DNA from: Ferrithrix thermotolerans DSM 19514
GTDB lineage: Bacteria; Actinomycetota; Acidimicrobiia; Acidimicrobiales; Acidimicrobiaceae
Direction: 5' to 3'
Assembly (NCBI RefSeq): GCF_900128965.1
Contig: NZ_FQUL01000001.1
Coordinates: 47,932 to 111,931, forward strand
Length of the DNA stretch: 64,000 bases
Numbering within the stretch: position 1 is the first letter of the stretch; the number at the start of each line of letters is the position of its first letter. Positions 45,131 to 54,748 of the stretch are shown here, in pieces. The notes beneath the pieces were generated by a model. It made no database searches. It was not told the origin of the DNA and saw only the letters and a list, made by a program, of their open reading frames with translations. The position numbers and the translations under genes are program-made.

Positions 45131-45708
45131 ACACGACGGTCTATAACTACATCTGTAAAGCGGACTCTCTGTGCACATCTAGCGATGCCGAGGGGCTCGC
45201 TACGAAGGACACCTCGACCTAAATAGTTTTGGTTGCACACCAACTCCAACGCCAATTTTCTCTCGATCACCACATCTAGAGTATCAAGGCTTTATAAGAG
45301 CTTCTCCTGGCGACCCCGAAGCGGTCTCAACAGATCTAAAGATGCCACGAAAGATACTATGGGTTTTAGTTATCGAAGCACCGAACCTATCAAATGAAAG
45401 CTCTCTACTGCAAGGCTATGGAAGATATACGCCTAGTGGATAACATAGTGCAGGTAAAGGGCTAGGCAGACTTTGAAAAGTACCCTAGGGGCTCTCCCCT
45501 TCCGATAAGTACTTATATTTGCCTATCCAGGCTTGCTGAACCTATTCCCATATCGTCCAGCAGCTCCAAAGTTAGATTTCGCAGATCTCCCGGCTTAGCC
45601 CAACGGTAAAGAGAACCTCTACCGTCAAGAGTCCGTAAAAAGGCCAACAGGCCAGGAAGATCAGAAATTTACTGGCCTGTTATCTTTGTTGACGTTCAGG
45701 ACGGACCC
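45131..45708. other. Non-coding stretch before the TauE terminator
   Basis: About 580 bases. No supported gene. The last part holds the terminator described next. A weaker hairpin (ACGGTA/TACCGT, about 45602-45625) also occurs. Confidence 0.4.
45635..45681 (-). terminator. Intrinsic terminator downstream of tauE-like gene
   Basis: On the minus strand, AACAGGCCAG and CTGGCCTGTT form a perfect 10-bp stem with a 16-base loop, followed by GGCCTTTTT. It lies just past the stop of the TauE/SafE gene at 45709. Confidence 0.68.
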
Positions 45709-46545
45709 TTAGAGAACCATCACAGACTTGATGGCAACGTAGGCCCCGACAATGAGGAGGAGGACAACGAAGGCTTTTGCAAGTGTCTTGGTAGGTACCT
45801 TATCAGACACCCTTCTTCCAACCAAGGACCCTAGAAGTCCTGCTATCGTAAATGGAATAGCGATCGACCATTGAACGTGCGAGGTGGCGACTCGACCAAG
45901 CAGGGCGATTGCAGAGTTCACTGCTATGACCAAGAGCGATGTACCTACCGCCTCAGGCATGTCGTACTTGAGGGCTAACACCAAGGCGGGGACGATCACA
46001 AAGCCGCCGCCAACACCAAAGAGTCCAGTGAGAAAACCCACGACCGTACCGGTTACAAGCACCAACACGATCATTTTGGTCCTAGAGTCAGTCTTTTGCG
46101 CCACTACTACGCTCGATCCATCCCCATCTGAGGGTAGATCTGCCGAGATACCGGTACCGGTGCCTCCTTCTGAGTCCCTGACTGCCTTTTGCTTCTTTGG
46201 CCACATACGGTACGCTGCAAAGAGAATCAGGAAGGAGAATAAAAAGAGCAAGAGGTTCGAAGGAATCTGCTTGGAGATAAACGCACCAACTAACGATCCA
46301 CCGGTTCCTACGAGTCCAAAGACCAGACCAGGGCCGAGTTTCACCCGTCCAGCTCTGTAGTGAGACAACATTCCACCAAGAGCTGTTGCTCCGACGACCA
46401 CAAGTGAGGTCGTGGTTGCGGCGTGGGGGTTTTGTCCAGCAACATAGACAAGGGCCGGCACCGCGAGGATGCTCCCGCCACCTCCAACGGCGCCCAGGGC
46501 CATTCCTATCAAAAAACCAAGCGGTGAGGCTAGTAAAGCTCGCAC
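45709..46545 (-). CDS. TauE/SafE-family sulfite/anion exporter
   Basis: A 278-residue membrane protein with the family's two homologous halves, each holding a glycine-rich motif (GAVGGGGSILAVPAL near 18-32 and GLFGVGGGFVIVPAL near 175-190), separated by a variable soluble loop (about 118-155). About eight membrane helices. Putative export of sulfite or small organic sulfonates is a family-level inference. GTG start with AGGAG six bases upstream. Confidence 0.86.
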   Translation of the reverse strand: MRALLASPLGFLIGMALGAVGGGGSILAVPALVYVAGQNPHAATTTSLVVVGATALGGMLSHYRAGRVKLGPGLVFGLVGTGGSLVGAFISKQIPSNLLLFLFSFLILFAAYRMWPKKQKAVRDSEGGTGTGISADLPSDGDGSSVVVAQKTDSRTKMIVLVLVTGTVVGFLTGLFGVGGGFVIVPALVLALKYDMPEAVGTSLLVIAVNSAIALLGRVATSHVQWSIAIPFTIAGLLGSLVGRRVSDKVPTKTLAKAFVVLLLIVGAYVAIKSVMVL

Positions 46546-46596
46546 TTAGAACTCCTATATGAGAAAGTCAATAAATCAGTACTCATATATTAGATC

Positions 46597-46620
46597 AAAA
46601 ACAAGTTGTCCGTACAACTT
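46597..46620 (-). terminator. Intrinsic terminator downstream of the mpg gene
   Basis: AAGTTGT and ACAACTT pair with loop ACGG on the minus strand, followed by GTTTTT. It separates mpg from the exporter gene. Confidence 0.65.
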
Positions 46621-46650
46621 TTAGGAAAATGATAGGAACTATCTCCCTGC

Positions 46651-47271
46651 TTAGTCGCTCGTGGGCATTGGTCGAGATACGAGTCTGCGATTTGAGAAGA
46701 GGTACCTCCATGTCTTTTCTACAGCTTTTGTGATGCCAACCCTTGGAGCAGCCATTACTGGCGGTACAGAATCAATTCCTAGATCTCTAAGCCTCAAGTG
46801 AAACCCCTCTAGGTCCGTTCCCAGAGAAACAACTTTGGAGGTGAGCCTTGAGACGAGCAGGTTCGACACCAGATCAATACCACTATCTTCGACACTTAGT
46901 CCGAGATATCTGCCCACCCTTCCTGGACCTAGGACTATCTTACGATCTCCCTCTTCGTCTATCCCGATCCCCGATCGAACAAGTACAGCCCCTGGAGTTC
47001 TATCCTCATGAGCAACCACATTTACGCAGTGGTGCATACCGTAGGTGAAGTAAACGTAGAGGCACCCAGGGTCTTCAAACATCGCTGAATTACGTCTAGT
47101 CTTGGACCTATAGGCGTGAGAAGCCTGGTCGTCAGCGGCGCCATAGGCCTCTACCTCAGTGAGATAAAGGCGTCGTCCGCCAACTTTTAGAACAGACCCT
47201 AGCAACGTTGGAGCCACCAGACTCGGGTGCTGGAAAAGGACCTCTCGCTTTAGTGGTTGGATTTCAGACAC
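46651..47271 (-). CDS. mpg: 3-methyladenine DNA glycosylase (AAG/MPG type)
   Basis: A 206-residue base-excision glycosylase of the AAG fold. Glu41 in LTEVEAYG is the expected catalytic residue; SHAYRSKTRRNSAMFEDPG and LYVYFTYGMHHCVNVV are the conserved segments forming the alkyl-base pocket and the intercalating Tyr region; the C-terminal LGPGRVGRYLGL helps bind DNA. It removes alkylated purines. It follows argH by one base and may be in its transcript. Confidence 0.93.
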   Translation of the reverse strand: MSEIQPLKREVLFQHPSLVAPTLLGSVLKVGGRRLYLTEVEAYGAADDQASHAYRSKTRRNSAMFEDPGCLYVYFTYGMHHCVNVVAHEDRTPGAVLVRSGIGIDEEGDRKIVLGPGRVGRYLGLSVEDSGIDLVSNLLVSRLTSKVVSLGTDLEGFHLRLRDLGIDSVPPVMAAPRVGITKAVEKTWRYLFSNRRLVSRPMPTSD

Positions 47272-47272
47272 T

Positions 47273-48658
47273 CTAACCTAACTCAGCAAAAGCCTTTCTT
47301 TGCTGATCGAGGAGGCCAGAGAACTCAGAGAGTTGACTTGCTACCGCTTCCTGACCCGAGCCACCTGGGGTGATTCTTCTTCGAATAGCACTTGCAGGCT
47401 CCAACAGCAACGAGGCTTCCGCTCCTAGGAGCGGATGGGCACTTACAAGCTCATAAAGCGGCACTCGGCGCTCTATTGAGTCCCTGACGAGACTCCCTAC
47501 CAAGGAGTGTGCTTTTCTAAATGGCATTCCACCTTTGACTAAGAACTCAGCTAGATCAACAGCTACCAGGTACTCAGAGTCTGCGAAAGACTTCATACGC
47601 CCAAAGTCAAACGAGGAGGTTGCTATCATACCGCGCACCGCCTTGAGGGCAAGAGAGACCTGCTTAACCGAGTCGAACAGTCCCTCTTTATCTTCTTGGA
47701 GATCACGGTTGTAAGAAAGAGGCAATCCTTTCAAGGTCGTAAGTAGCGCCATTAGATTTCCGACAAGCCTTCCGGTCTTCCCACGCGCAAGCTCTGCTAT
47801 ATCGGCGTTTTTCTTGTGCGGCAATAAAGAAGATCCTGTCGAATAAGCGTCATCTAGTCGAACAAAGCCAAACTCCTCGGTCGACCATAGAATAAACTCC
47901 TCCCCCACCCTTGAGAGATGAACCCCCAAAAGAGCTATGTCGAATAGGATCTCTGCGACAAAGTCTCGATCAGACACCACGTCCACAGAGTTGGCAAAGC
48001 GTGCGGAAAAGCCTAGTTCAGACGCTACAAAGTCTGGGTCAAGAGGAAGTGTCGATCCACCAAGCGCACCAGCCCCAAGCGGCGAAACATCAAGCCTTCT
48101 ATAGGTAGCCGCAAGTCTATCCAGATCTCTTAGGAACGCCCAACCATGAGCTAAGAGATGGTGAGACAAAAGGATGGGCTGAGCCCTCTGGGTGTGGGTG
48201 TATCCAGGAAGATAAGAGTCTTTAGCAGAACGTGCAATCTCCAAGAAAACCTCACACAGGGATACAACCTGCGTCCCCACCTCAGCGATAACACGCTTAG
48301 AGAACATGCGCATATCGGTCGCGATCTGATCGTTTCGCGACCTACCGGTATGAAGCTTCGCTCCAACGTCTCCAAGAAGTTCGGTTAGCCGACGCTCAAT
48401 CGCTGAGTGTATGTCTTCATCTGACTCCAAGAAGACAAATCGATCGTCTTCAAACTCAGCTGTAATCTTATCCAAGCCATCCAAGAGAGCTTCGCCATCA
48501 TCACTTGAGATGATTCCACTGTGTATAAGTCCACGAACATGAGCCTTAGACCCCCGAATGTCCTCCCTCCATAGAACCTTGTCAAATGAGAGGCTCTCTG
48601 TAAAAGACATCAACTCGCTCGAAGGTCCACTTGAGAACCTTCCCTCCCATAAAGTCAT
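47273..48658 (-). CDS. argH: Argininosuccinate lyase
   Basis: A 461-residue fumarase/aspartase-superfamily lyase giving arginine and fumarate. Conserved blocks: HTGRSRNDQIATD (103-115), GYTHTQRAQP (152-161) and the signature GSSLLPHKKNADIAELARG (275-293), where the usual MPQKKNP is LPHKKNA, an uncommon variant at His281. Its start has GGAGG four bases upstream. Last enzyme of the cluster. Confidence 0.95.
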   Translation of the reverse strand: MTLWEGRFSSGPSSELMSFTESLSFDKVLWREDIRGSKAHVRGLIHSGIISSDDGEALLDGLDKITAEFEDDRFVFLESDEDIHSAIERRLTELLGDVGAKLHTGRSRNDQIATDMRMFSKRVIAEVGTQVVSLCEVFLEIARSAKDSYLPGYTHTQRAQPILLSHHLLAHGWAFLRDLDRLAATYRRLDVSPLGAGALGGSTLPLDPDFVASELGFSARFANSVDVVSDRDFVAEILFDIALLGVHLSRVGEEFILWSTEEFGFVRLDDAYSTGSSLLPHKKNADIAELARGKTGRLVGNLMALLTTLKGLPLSYNRDLQEDKEGLFDSVKQVSLALKAVRGMIATSSFDFGRMKSFADSEYLVAVDLAEFLVKGGMPFRKAHSLVGSLVRDSIERRVPLYELVSAHPLLGAEASLLLEPASAIRRRITPGGSGQEAVASQLSEFSGLLDQQRKAFAELG

Positions 48659-48686
48659 AGAACCTCCAAATTATGCTGCGATAAGA

Positions 48687-49880
48687 CTAAGAGCGTCCGA
48701 GCTGGCGCTTGGCCCATGTCTCGATCCCAAGACCAAAGATCCTAACAAAGCCTTCGGAGTCTTTGTGTGCAAATGCGTCACGAGAGTCGTAGGTCGCCAG
48801 CTCAAAGTCGTACAGGGCGCGCTCGGCCCGCCTTCCAAGCACATAAGCCCGGTTTGGCTCAAGTCCTAAACGAACGTCTCCAGTGACAAATCTCTGAGAG
48901 TACTCACAGAATGTATCGAGGGCTTCCTTCAGTGGCGAGTACCACAGTCCGTCGTAAACAGCCTCCGCCCACTTAGAAGACAGACGCGCCTTTTCGTGGG
49001 CAAGTTCGCGCTCAAGGGTAATGTCTTCAAGCTCGGAGTGAGCCATGATCAGAGCCAAACCAGCTGGAGACTCATAGACCTCACGGCTTTTGATTCCGAC
49101 TCTACGATTCTCCACCATGTCTATTCTGCCAAAGCCGTAAGCTCCAACGACCTTATTCAGCCTGCCCACTATCTCGAAAACCGACATCGAGATGCCGTCG
49201 AGACGCACAGGAACTCCTCGGTCAAATGAGACTACGATCTCTTGCGGCTCCATCTCCGACACGGCTGTCATCTCATAGACGTCTGAAGGCGGAGAAGCCC
49301 AAGGATCCTCCATCTCCCCACACTCAATGGCACGACCAAAGACGTTTTGATCGATCGAGTAAGGACTCTTCTTGGTGGCAGAGACGGTGACGCCGTGTTT
49401 GTTGGCGTACTCGATAGTGTCGTCTCGAGTAAAACCCCACTCCCTCACCGGTGCCTCGACCTCTAAAGAGGGATTTAGTGCCCGAATCGATACCTCAAAG
49501 CGCACCTGGTCATTGCCTTTCCCTGTACATCCATGAGCAACAGCGTCTGCCTTATATCTATATGCAGCCTCCACTAGATGTTTTGAGATAAGGGGCCTTG
49601 AGAGCGCAGAGACAAGGGGATACTTACCCTCATATAGGGCGTTCATCTTAATCGCAGGGACTACGAAGTCGTTTGCAAACTCTTCGCGCGCATCTACCAC
49701 TTCGGCGGCTACCGCACCAGAAGCTAGCGCTCGATCTCGCGCTGCTTGTAGATCCTCACCCTGCCCAACGTCCACCGACAGGGCAACGACATCGTAGCCC
49801 CGCTCTATAGTTAGCCACTTCACCGCAACTGAAGTGTCAAGTCCTCCACTGTATGCTAAGACTACCTTTCGCCTTGACAT
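48687..49880 (-). CDS. argG: Argininosuccinate synthase
   Basis: A 397-residue ATP-pyrophosphatase-type synthase joining citrulline and aspartate. The PP-loop AYSGGLDTSV is near the start, HGCTGKGNDQVRFE is present, and the C-terminal dimerisation region closes with GLGIETWAKRQ. The start at 49880 is chosen because GGAAGG lies eight bases upstream; three alternative in-frame starts (GTG, ATG) lie closer to that site. 28 bases after it comes argH. Confidence 0.96.
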   Translation of the reverse strand: MSRRKVVLAYSGGLDTSVAVKWLTIERGYDVVALSVDVGQGEDLQAARDRALASGAVAAEVVDAREEFANDFVVPAIKMNALYEGKYPLVSALSRPLISKHLVEAAYRYKADAVAHGCTGKGNDQVRFEVSIRALNPSLEVEAPVREWGFTRDDTIEYANKHGVTVSATKKSPYSIDQNVFGRAIECGEMEDPWASPPSDVYEMTAVSEMEPQEIVVSFDRGVPVRLDGISMSVFEIVGRLNKVVGAYGFGRIDMVENRRVGIKSREVYESPAGLALIMAHSELEDITLERELAHEKARLSSKWAEAVYDGLWYSPLKEALDTFCEYSQRFVTGDVRLGLEPNRAYVLGRRAERALYDFELATYDSRDAFAHKDSEGFVRIFGLGIETWAKRQLGRS

Positions 49881-49945
49881 CGTCATCACCTTCCAAAATG
49901 TCTGGCCGACCTATCTTTACACATATAAAGATGTTGATCAAACCC

Positions 49946-50419
49946 TTAGTTGCTACCTTCTATCCCTGCGAGTGAGCTAATCCTCTCAGCCAAGCCAGCT
50001 CCCCCAAGCTTCTCATCCGCCAGTATCAGAACCGTATCGTCTCCTGCCACCGTACCGAGCAGTCCATCCATCTGCGACCTATCGAGTGCAGAAGCGACTA
50101 CGTGTGCACACCCAGGAGGTGTTCTAACCATCACAAATACCGAAGACGAAACCACATCGACAACCCAGTCACCCAAGACTCGACGCAGGTGCTCTTGAGT
50201 CGAGGTTTGATCCTTTGGAAGCTCCGGAATTGCATATATGCTCTGCCCTCCCCCAGACTTCACCTTGATTGCACCTAGTTCATCGAGATCCCTAGACACA
50301 GTAGCCTGCGTTGCAACCACTCCTTCCGTCGCAAGCAGCTCGACAAGTTGCCCCTGGGAGTAGACGGAGTTACTCTGAAGAATCTTTACTATCTTGTACT
50401 GTCTCTGACTCTTCGCCAT
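49946..50419 (-). CDS. argR: Arginine repressor
   Basis: A 157-residue ArgR/AhrC-type regulator. The N-terminal winged helix (about 5-70, LLATEGVVATQATVSRDLDE) binds ARG boxes; the C-terminal domain (about 85-155) binds L-arginine and forms hexamers (VVDVVSSSVFVMVRTPPG, DDTVLIL). ATG 50419 has GGAGAAGGGG upstream; a TTG seven codons earlier is possible. It sits between argD and argG and probably controls the operon via the ARG box at argC. Confidence 0.94.
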   Translation of the reverse strand: MAKSQRQYKIVKILQSNSVYSQGQLVELLATEGVVATQATVSRDLDELGAIKVKSGGGQSIYAIPELPKDQTSTQEHLRRVLGDWVVDVVSSSVFVMVRTPPGCAHVVASALDRSQMDGLLGTVAGDDTVLILADEKLGGAGLAERISSLAGIEGSN

Positions 50420-50445
50420 CTGCCCCTTCTCCGATAACAAACCAA

Positions 50446-51648
50446 CTAAAGACCTTGTGAGACCTTGGTGATAACGTCGCAGGCCTCATCTACCTCTTGC
50501 TTTGAGATCACAAGTGGAGGCGCCACTCTAATGATCCTGTCAGAGAGTGCGTTTAGCACAAGACCCCCTTCCAAGGCTTTAGCAACCAAGGCTTTCGCAA
50601 CGGGCTGCTTCAAGTGCATACCCAAAAGCAATCCCATTCCACTTACCTTTGAAACAATCTCTATCCCCACAAGCTTCTCTCGTAGATAACTTGAGATCTC
50701 CCTTACCTGACTGAGAAGATCAAGGCGGTCAATCTCTGCAAAGACCGCTAGCGCTGCGGCAGCTGAGGTAGGACTTCCACCAAAGGTACTACCGTGGTCT
50801 CCAGGGATAAAGTGGTTAGCTACCTCCGCCTTCGCCCAGGTTGCCCCGATAGGAAACCCATTACCAAGAGCCTTCGACAACGTCACGATATCTGGGTCTA
50901 ACCCAAAGTGTGAGAACGCAAAGAGCGCCCCTGTACGTCCCATTCCAGTTTGAACCTCATCTACGATCAGCAAGATATCCTTGGCCTTACAGAGTCTCTC
51001 CAGTGATTGGAAGTACAGTTGCGGTGCGTCAACGACACCACCTTCACCTTGTACGATCTCAATCATAACCGCTACTACCTGTGGATCTGAAAGCGCAGTC
51101 TCCATCGATGAGATATCTCCAAAGTCGACATAGACGAAACCCGGAGGAAGCGGTTGAAATGGACGTTGCTTTGTCGGCTGTCCTGTAGCCGCCAACGCAC
51201 CCATAGTCCTCCCGTGAAAAGAGTTGAAACACGTCACGATCTTGTACCTCTTGCCGTCTCCGTAGCGTCGGGCAAGCTTTATTGCGGTTTCATTTGCCTC
51301 CGCACCGGAGTTAGAGAAAAACACCTTCCCGCTTCGGTCTCTTGCGACGCGGCTACATATCTCACTTGCCAGCGCTGAGGTTGTAGGGTTTATGAAGAAG
51401 TTTGAGAGATGTCCAAAACTACGCATCTGTTCGGTCACCGCCTGATTGACCGCCTCATTGGCGTGTCCAAGGGACACAACGGAGACCCCGGATAGGAAGT
51501 CTAAGTACTTGCGTCCGGTATCGTCGTAGAGGTAGCATCCACTCGCTCGCTCTATTATGACACCGTAGTCTGTGTAGGTTGGCATAAGCGCTGAACGCAT
51601 ACTTTCCGTCCTAGCCTTATGCTCAAGGTCTGTATCTATGTTATGCAT
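50446..51648 (-). CDS. argD: Acetylornithine aminotransferase
   Basis: A 400-residue PLP fold-type I aminotransferase. The PLP lysine lies in LSKALGNGFPIGA and the Asp in IVDEVQTGMGRTG; FFINPTTSALASEICSRVAR and FFSNSGAEANETAIKLARR are conserved. It overlaps the argB end by eight bases, and argR follows closely, with no room for argF between them. Confidence 0.95.
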   Translation of the reverse strand: MHNIDTDLEHKARTESMRSALMPTYTDYGVIIERASGCYLYDDTGRKYLDFLSGVSVVSLGHANEAVNQAVTEQMRSFGHLSNFFINPTTSALASEICSRVARDRSGKVFFSNSGAEANETAIKLARRYGDGKRYKIVTCFNSFHGRTMGALAATGQPTKQRPFQPLPPGFVYVDFGDISSMETALSDPQVVAVMIEIVQGEGGVVDAPQLYFQSLERLCKAKDILLIVDEVQTGMGRTGALFAFSHFGLDPDIVTLSKALGNGFPIGATWAKAEVANHFIPGDHGSTFGGSPTSAAAALAVFAEIDRLDLLSQVREISSYLREKLVGIEIVSKVSGMGLLLGMHLKQPVAKALVAKALEGGLVLNALSDRIIRVAPPLVISKQEVDEACDVITKVSQGL

Positions 51649-52516
51649 ACAACATCGTTCCTATTCCATGGTCGGTAAAGACTTCGAGTAACAAAGCGTG
51701 TGGGAGCCGGCCATCTAATAGATGGACAGAGGCTACCCCTCTCTCTATCGCTAAGAGAGCGGAGTTTGCCTTGGGAATCATCCCTCCAGATATCGAGTTA
51801 TCTTGTAACATCTCTTTGAGCTCGTCGGCTTTCATCTGTCGAATCAGCGTTGAAGGGTCGGAAGCGTCTCCCCTAATCCCTTCTACGTTGGTCAAAAACA
51901 CCAGTTTCTCAGCCTTTAGTGCACCGGCAAGTTCAGATGCAACAAGATCAGCGTTGACGTTATAAAGCTGTGCCTCTTCATCGACTCCGATAGAGGCTAC
52001 AACGGGTATGCGTCCCATCTGAAGAAGATTTTCAAGAAGAGAGGGGTCAACCCTTACAACCTTACCCACATATCCATGCTCCTCAGAGATCGCCCTACAA
52101 AGCACCATAGAACCATCGGCTCCAGAGACTCCCACACCTAGAGCACCATGAAGATTTATCCTTGAGACCAACAGTGGATTCATCTGCCCTAGAAGTACCA
52201 TCTTGACCGACTCCAAAGTCTCTGCGTCGGTGACTCTCAGACCACGCACGAAAGACGATGCATGTCCCAGGCGTGAAAGAAGAGCGTCGATTTGAGGACC
52301 CCCTCCGTGAACAACTACGACCCTTATCCCCACAAAGTTCAACAACACCACGTCTTCAACGAAGGTGTCCAAACTCTTTGGCTCATCAGATACTGCGTTT
52401 CCGCCATACTTGATGACTACAGTCTTACCCCAGAATCTCTTTATGTAAGGCAGCGCCTCCGTAAGGGTGTGAGCCTTAATCGAAAGCTCTTCGATATCGG
52501 CTTGTGCAGCAGTCAT
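51641..52516 (-). CDS. argB: Acetylglutamate kinase
   Basis: A 291-residue amino-acid kinase, phosphorylating N-acetylglutamate. TVVIKYGGNAV near the N-terminus, VVVHGGGPQI and the C-terminal GGMIPK with later LLLEVFTDHGIGTM are family marks. The N-terminal helix suggests the arginine-inhibited hexameric type. It overlaps argJ by four bases (ATGA). Confidence 0.95.
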   Translation of the reverse strand: MTAAQADIEELSIKAHTLTEALPYIKRFWGKTVVIKYGGNAVSDEPKSLDTFVEDVVLLNFVGIRVVVVHGGGPQIDALLSRLGHASSFVRGLRVTDAETLESVKMVLLGQMNPLLVSRINLHGALGVGVSGADGSMVLCRAISEEHGYVGKVVRVDPSLLENLLQMGRIPVVASIGVDEEAQLYNVNADLVASELAGALKAEKLVFLTNVEGIRGDASDPSTLIRQMKADELKEMLQDNSISGGMIPKANSALLAIERGVASVHLLDGRLPHALLLEVFTDHGIGTMLYA

Positions 52517-53676
52517 GAGGTACCTTTGTTCTCTTCGATGTAACCAGGTCCAAGATCTGTCGTGGTGATCGTAGCTTCGTAGCTGCCTAAAGAGAGATCC
52601 GCTACAACCTCGATCTCACGCTCCCTCATCAAAAGCGCCAGTTCCTTTGAGTCAAAGTCAACCGCGACCCCCCCAGCTGCTACCACCACTCCCTGATAGG
52701 AGACCGAAAGCCGCTCAAGGTCAAATTCGATCCCTGCGGATCCAAGCTCAGAGGCAACACGTCCCCAGTAGGGATCCTCTCCGTAAAACGAGCACTTTAC
52801 TAGTTGCGACTCAGCCACCTTGCGTGCCCCCATCAGCGCCTCACTGTACGAGACCGCCCCTTTTACGCTAACCCTTACCAGCTTTGTCGCACCTTCAGCG
52901 TCCAGGGCAATCTGGTCAGCCAGGGACTTGCATACCGCTTTTAGACCATTCCTAAAGTGTTCGTCTGCTTGACATAGCCCTGAGGACATAAGGACTACAG
53001 TGTCGTTGGTAGATGTGCATCCATCTATTGTTACCAAGTTGAAGCTCTCATCTACCGCCTCTTTCAAAGCGTCGTAGAGTTCTTCCTGGCTCAGAGTCGC
53101 ATCGGTTGTAATCACCGCCAACATGGTTGCCATGTTCGGAGCTATCATCGCAGCTCCCTTTGCCATCGCGCCGATTCGATAGCCGCTTCCTTCATAGGTC
53201 GCAAACTTAGAAAACGTGTCGGTTGTCCGAATTGCCTCGGCGGCGATATCTCCATGTCGAGGTTCCTCCCCAGCCCCTTGTACAAGCTCTGCAATCTTGG
53301 CCAAGGGTTTTTCTACGGGTAGGTCGATTCCTATCAGTCCGGTTGAGCATACACCTACGTAATGGCCGTCTACTCCCAGCTCACTACCTAACGCGTCACA
53401 CATAGAAGTGGCTGCTTGAACCCCTTTCTTACCTGTGGCAGCGTTTGCGTTTCCCGAAGAGAGTATCCAGCCCACCATCAAGTTATTCGACTTTGCGAGA
53501 TGATCCTTTGACACCTGAACAGGGGCGGCGGCTGATCTATTTGTGGTAAAGGTTGCTACACATGGCACAGGCTTACCGTCTGCGGATATGACGACGCTTA
53601 GATCTAAATCCCCGTTCTCTTTGATTCCGCAGGCTAACCCATTAGCCTTGAATCCCCTTGCAAATACTACGCTCAC
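52513..53676 (-). CDS. argJ: Glutamate N-acetyltransferase / ornithine acetyltransferase
   Basis: A 387-residue ArgJ that recycles the acetyl group from acetylornithine to glutamate. The autocleavage region NMATMLAVIT contains the nucleophilic Thr; GVCSTGLIG and the C-terminal TTDLGPGYIEENKGTS are conserved. The GTG at 53676 overlaps the argC stop as GTGA and has GGGAG seven bases upstream; the longer frame to 53739 overlaps argC further and is rejected. Confidence 0.95.
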   Translation of the reverse strand: MSVVFARGFKANGLACGIKENGDLDLSVVISADGKPVPCVATFTTNRSAAAPVQVSKDHLAKSNNLMVGWILSSGNANAATGKKGVQAATSMCDALGSELGVDGHYVGVCSTGLIGIDLPVEKPLAKIAELVQGAGEEPRHGDIAAEAIRTTDTFSKFATYEGSGYRIGAMAKGAAMIAPNMATMLAVITTDATLSQEELYDALKEAVDESFNLVTIDGCTSTNDTVVLMSSGLCQADEHFRNGLKAVCKSLADQIALDAEGATKLVRVSVKGAVSYSEALMGARKVAESQLVKCSFYGEDPYWGRVASELGSAGIEFDLERLSVSYQGVVVAAGGVAVDFDSKELALLMREREIEVVADLSLGSYEATITTTDLGPGYIEENKGTS

Positions 53677-54728
53677 GGCCACACTCCCATCTCTTTCAGA
53701 CCTTCGTCTTCGTCGTAACCAAGCACGATGTTGGCACACTGAACAGCCTGTCCCGCTGCCCCTTTTGTCAAGTTATCCAGTGCCCCTAGCGCTACAAACC
53801 TCCTAGTCCTACGGTCAAAGGTAGCGTAAAGCGCCACGTTATTCGTTCCATAGACACTAGATGTGCCGGGCGGCCTGGTCGAGCATCGAACAAAGTGGTC
53901 AGAACTATAGTGATCCTGATAAAGCTCGTATAGCAGATCTTGCACCTCTTGTTGGCTTAGATCCGAGGTCTCATCCAAGAAACTCTGGGTCGGCTCCAAG
54001 TAGCAAGTAGCAAGTATGCCCCTTTTCATCGGTGCAAGATGCGGAGTGAACAGTACAGAGAGATCGAGATTGTGCTCCATCTCCACTGTGTGGCGGTGTC
54101 TTAGGAGCCCATAGGCTCGAAAGTCCTCCTCCACAGACATCGCCAGGTACTCAGGCTTCAAAGATCGTCCTGCCCCTGATACTCCTGATGCCGCATCCAC
54201 GACAACCCTTTTCCCAACAAAACCCCTATTTACGAGAGGCTTCATCGCTAAGGTTGCAGCTGTAGGATAACAGCCTGGAACTGCTACCAACTTGGCGCCT
54301 GCAATTCCATCTCTGCTCAGCTCGGGCATACCATAAACCGCAGACTTTAGAAGTGTAGGACAGCTATGTTCTTCCCCGTACCAAAGTTTGTACAGCTCAG
54401 GATCTTTGATCCTAAAGTCCGCAGCAAGATCGACAATGTGGTCCGTAACCTCCATGAGCTTCGGCACGAGATTCTGAGACTCACCGTGGGGAAGTGCCAA
54501 AAAGACAAGGGGGACTCGCTCTGTCTCTATTTTTTGAATAAGGTCGTCGATGTCAAGATAAGGAAGTGAAGCAACGTCAGGCGGAGCAGCCTCATAGAGA
54601 TCACCGACAGCTCGGCCAACGGATCCTTTGCCTCCTACGAAGGCGACTGAGATGTTGGGGTGGCGCGCTAAAACCCTGAGAAGCTCTGCCCCTGCGTAGC
54701 CAGAGGCCCCAAATACGGCACATTGCAT
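53673..54728 (-). CDS. argC: N-acetyl-gamma-glutamyl-phosphate reductase
   Basis: A 351-residue NADP-dependent reductase. MQCAVFGASGYAGAELLRVL is the canonical start with the nucleotide-binding GxSGxxG-like motif, and the catalytic Cys is in AVPGCYPTAATL. The start at 54728 replaces a longer frame to 54923 that runs into pheT. An ARG box overlaps the ATG. First gene of the arginine cluster. Confidence 0.95.
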   Translation of the reverse strand: MQCAVFGASGYAGAELLRVLARHPNISVAFVGGKGSVGRAVGDLYEAAPPDVASLPYLDIDDLIQKIETERVPLVFLALPHGESQNLVPKLMEVTDHIVDLAADFRIKDPELYKLWYGEEHSCPTLLKSAVYGMPELSRDGIAGAKLVAVPGCYPTAATLAMKPLVNRGFVGKRVVVDAASGVSGAGRSLKPEYLAMSVEEDFRAYGLLRHRHTVEMEHNLDLSVLFTPHLAPMKRGILATCYLEPTQSFLDETSDLSQQEVQDLLYELYQDHYSSDHFVRCSTRPPGTSSVYGTNNVALYATFDRRTRRFVALGALDNLTKGAAGQAVQCANIVLGYDEDEGLKEMGVWP

Positions 54729-54738
54729 AGATATACAA
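54723..54738. promoter_or_regulatory. ARG box overlapping the argC start
   Basis: TTGCATAGATATACAA, a 16-bp near-palindrome with half-sites TTGCATA and (on the other strand) TTGTATA. It closely resembles the mycobacterial ArgR operator TTGCATAACGATGCAA. It covers the ATG of argC at 54728, so bound ArgR would block initiation. A weaker second site may lie at 54749-54762. Confidence 0.65.
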
Positions 54739-54748
54739 TACAACTTAA

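Noticed and set aside
45602-45625. Hairpin ACGGTA/TACCGT resembling part of a tRNA
   Set aside because: No acceptor stem, anticodon arm or T-loop; not a tRNA.
53677-53739. Longer argJ start
   Set aside because: Arg-rich leader overlapping argC; GTG 53676 with GTGA overlap and good ribosome-binding site is better.
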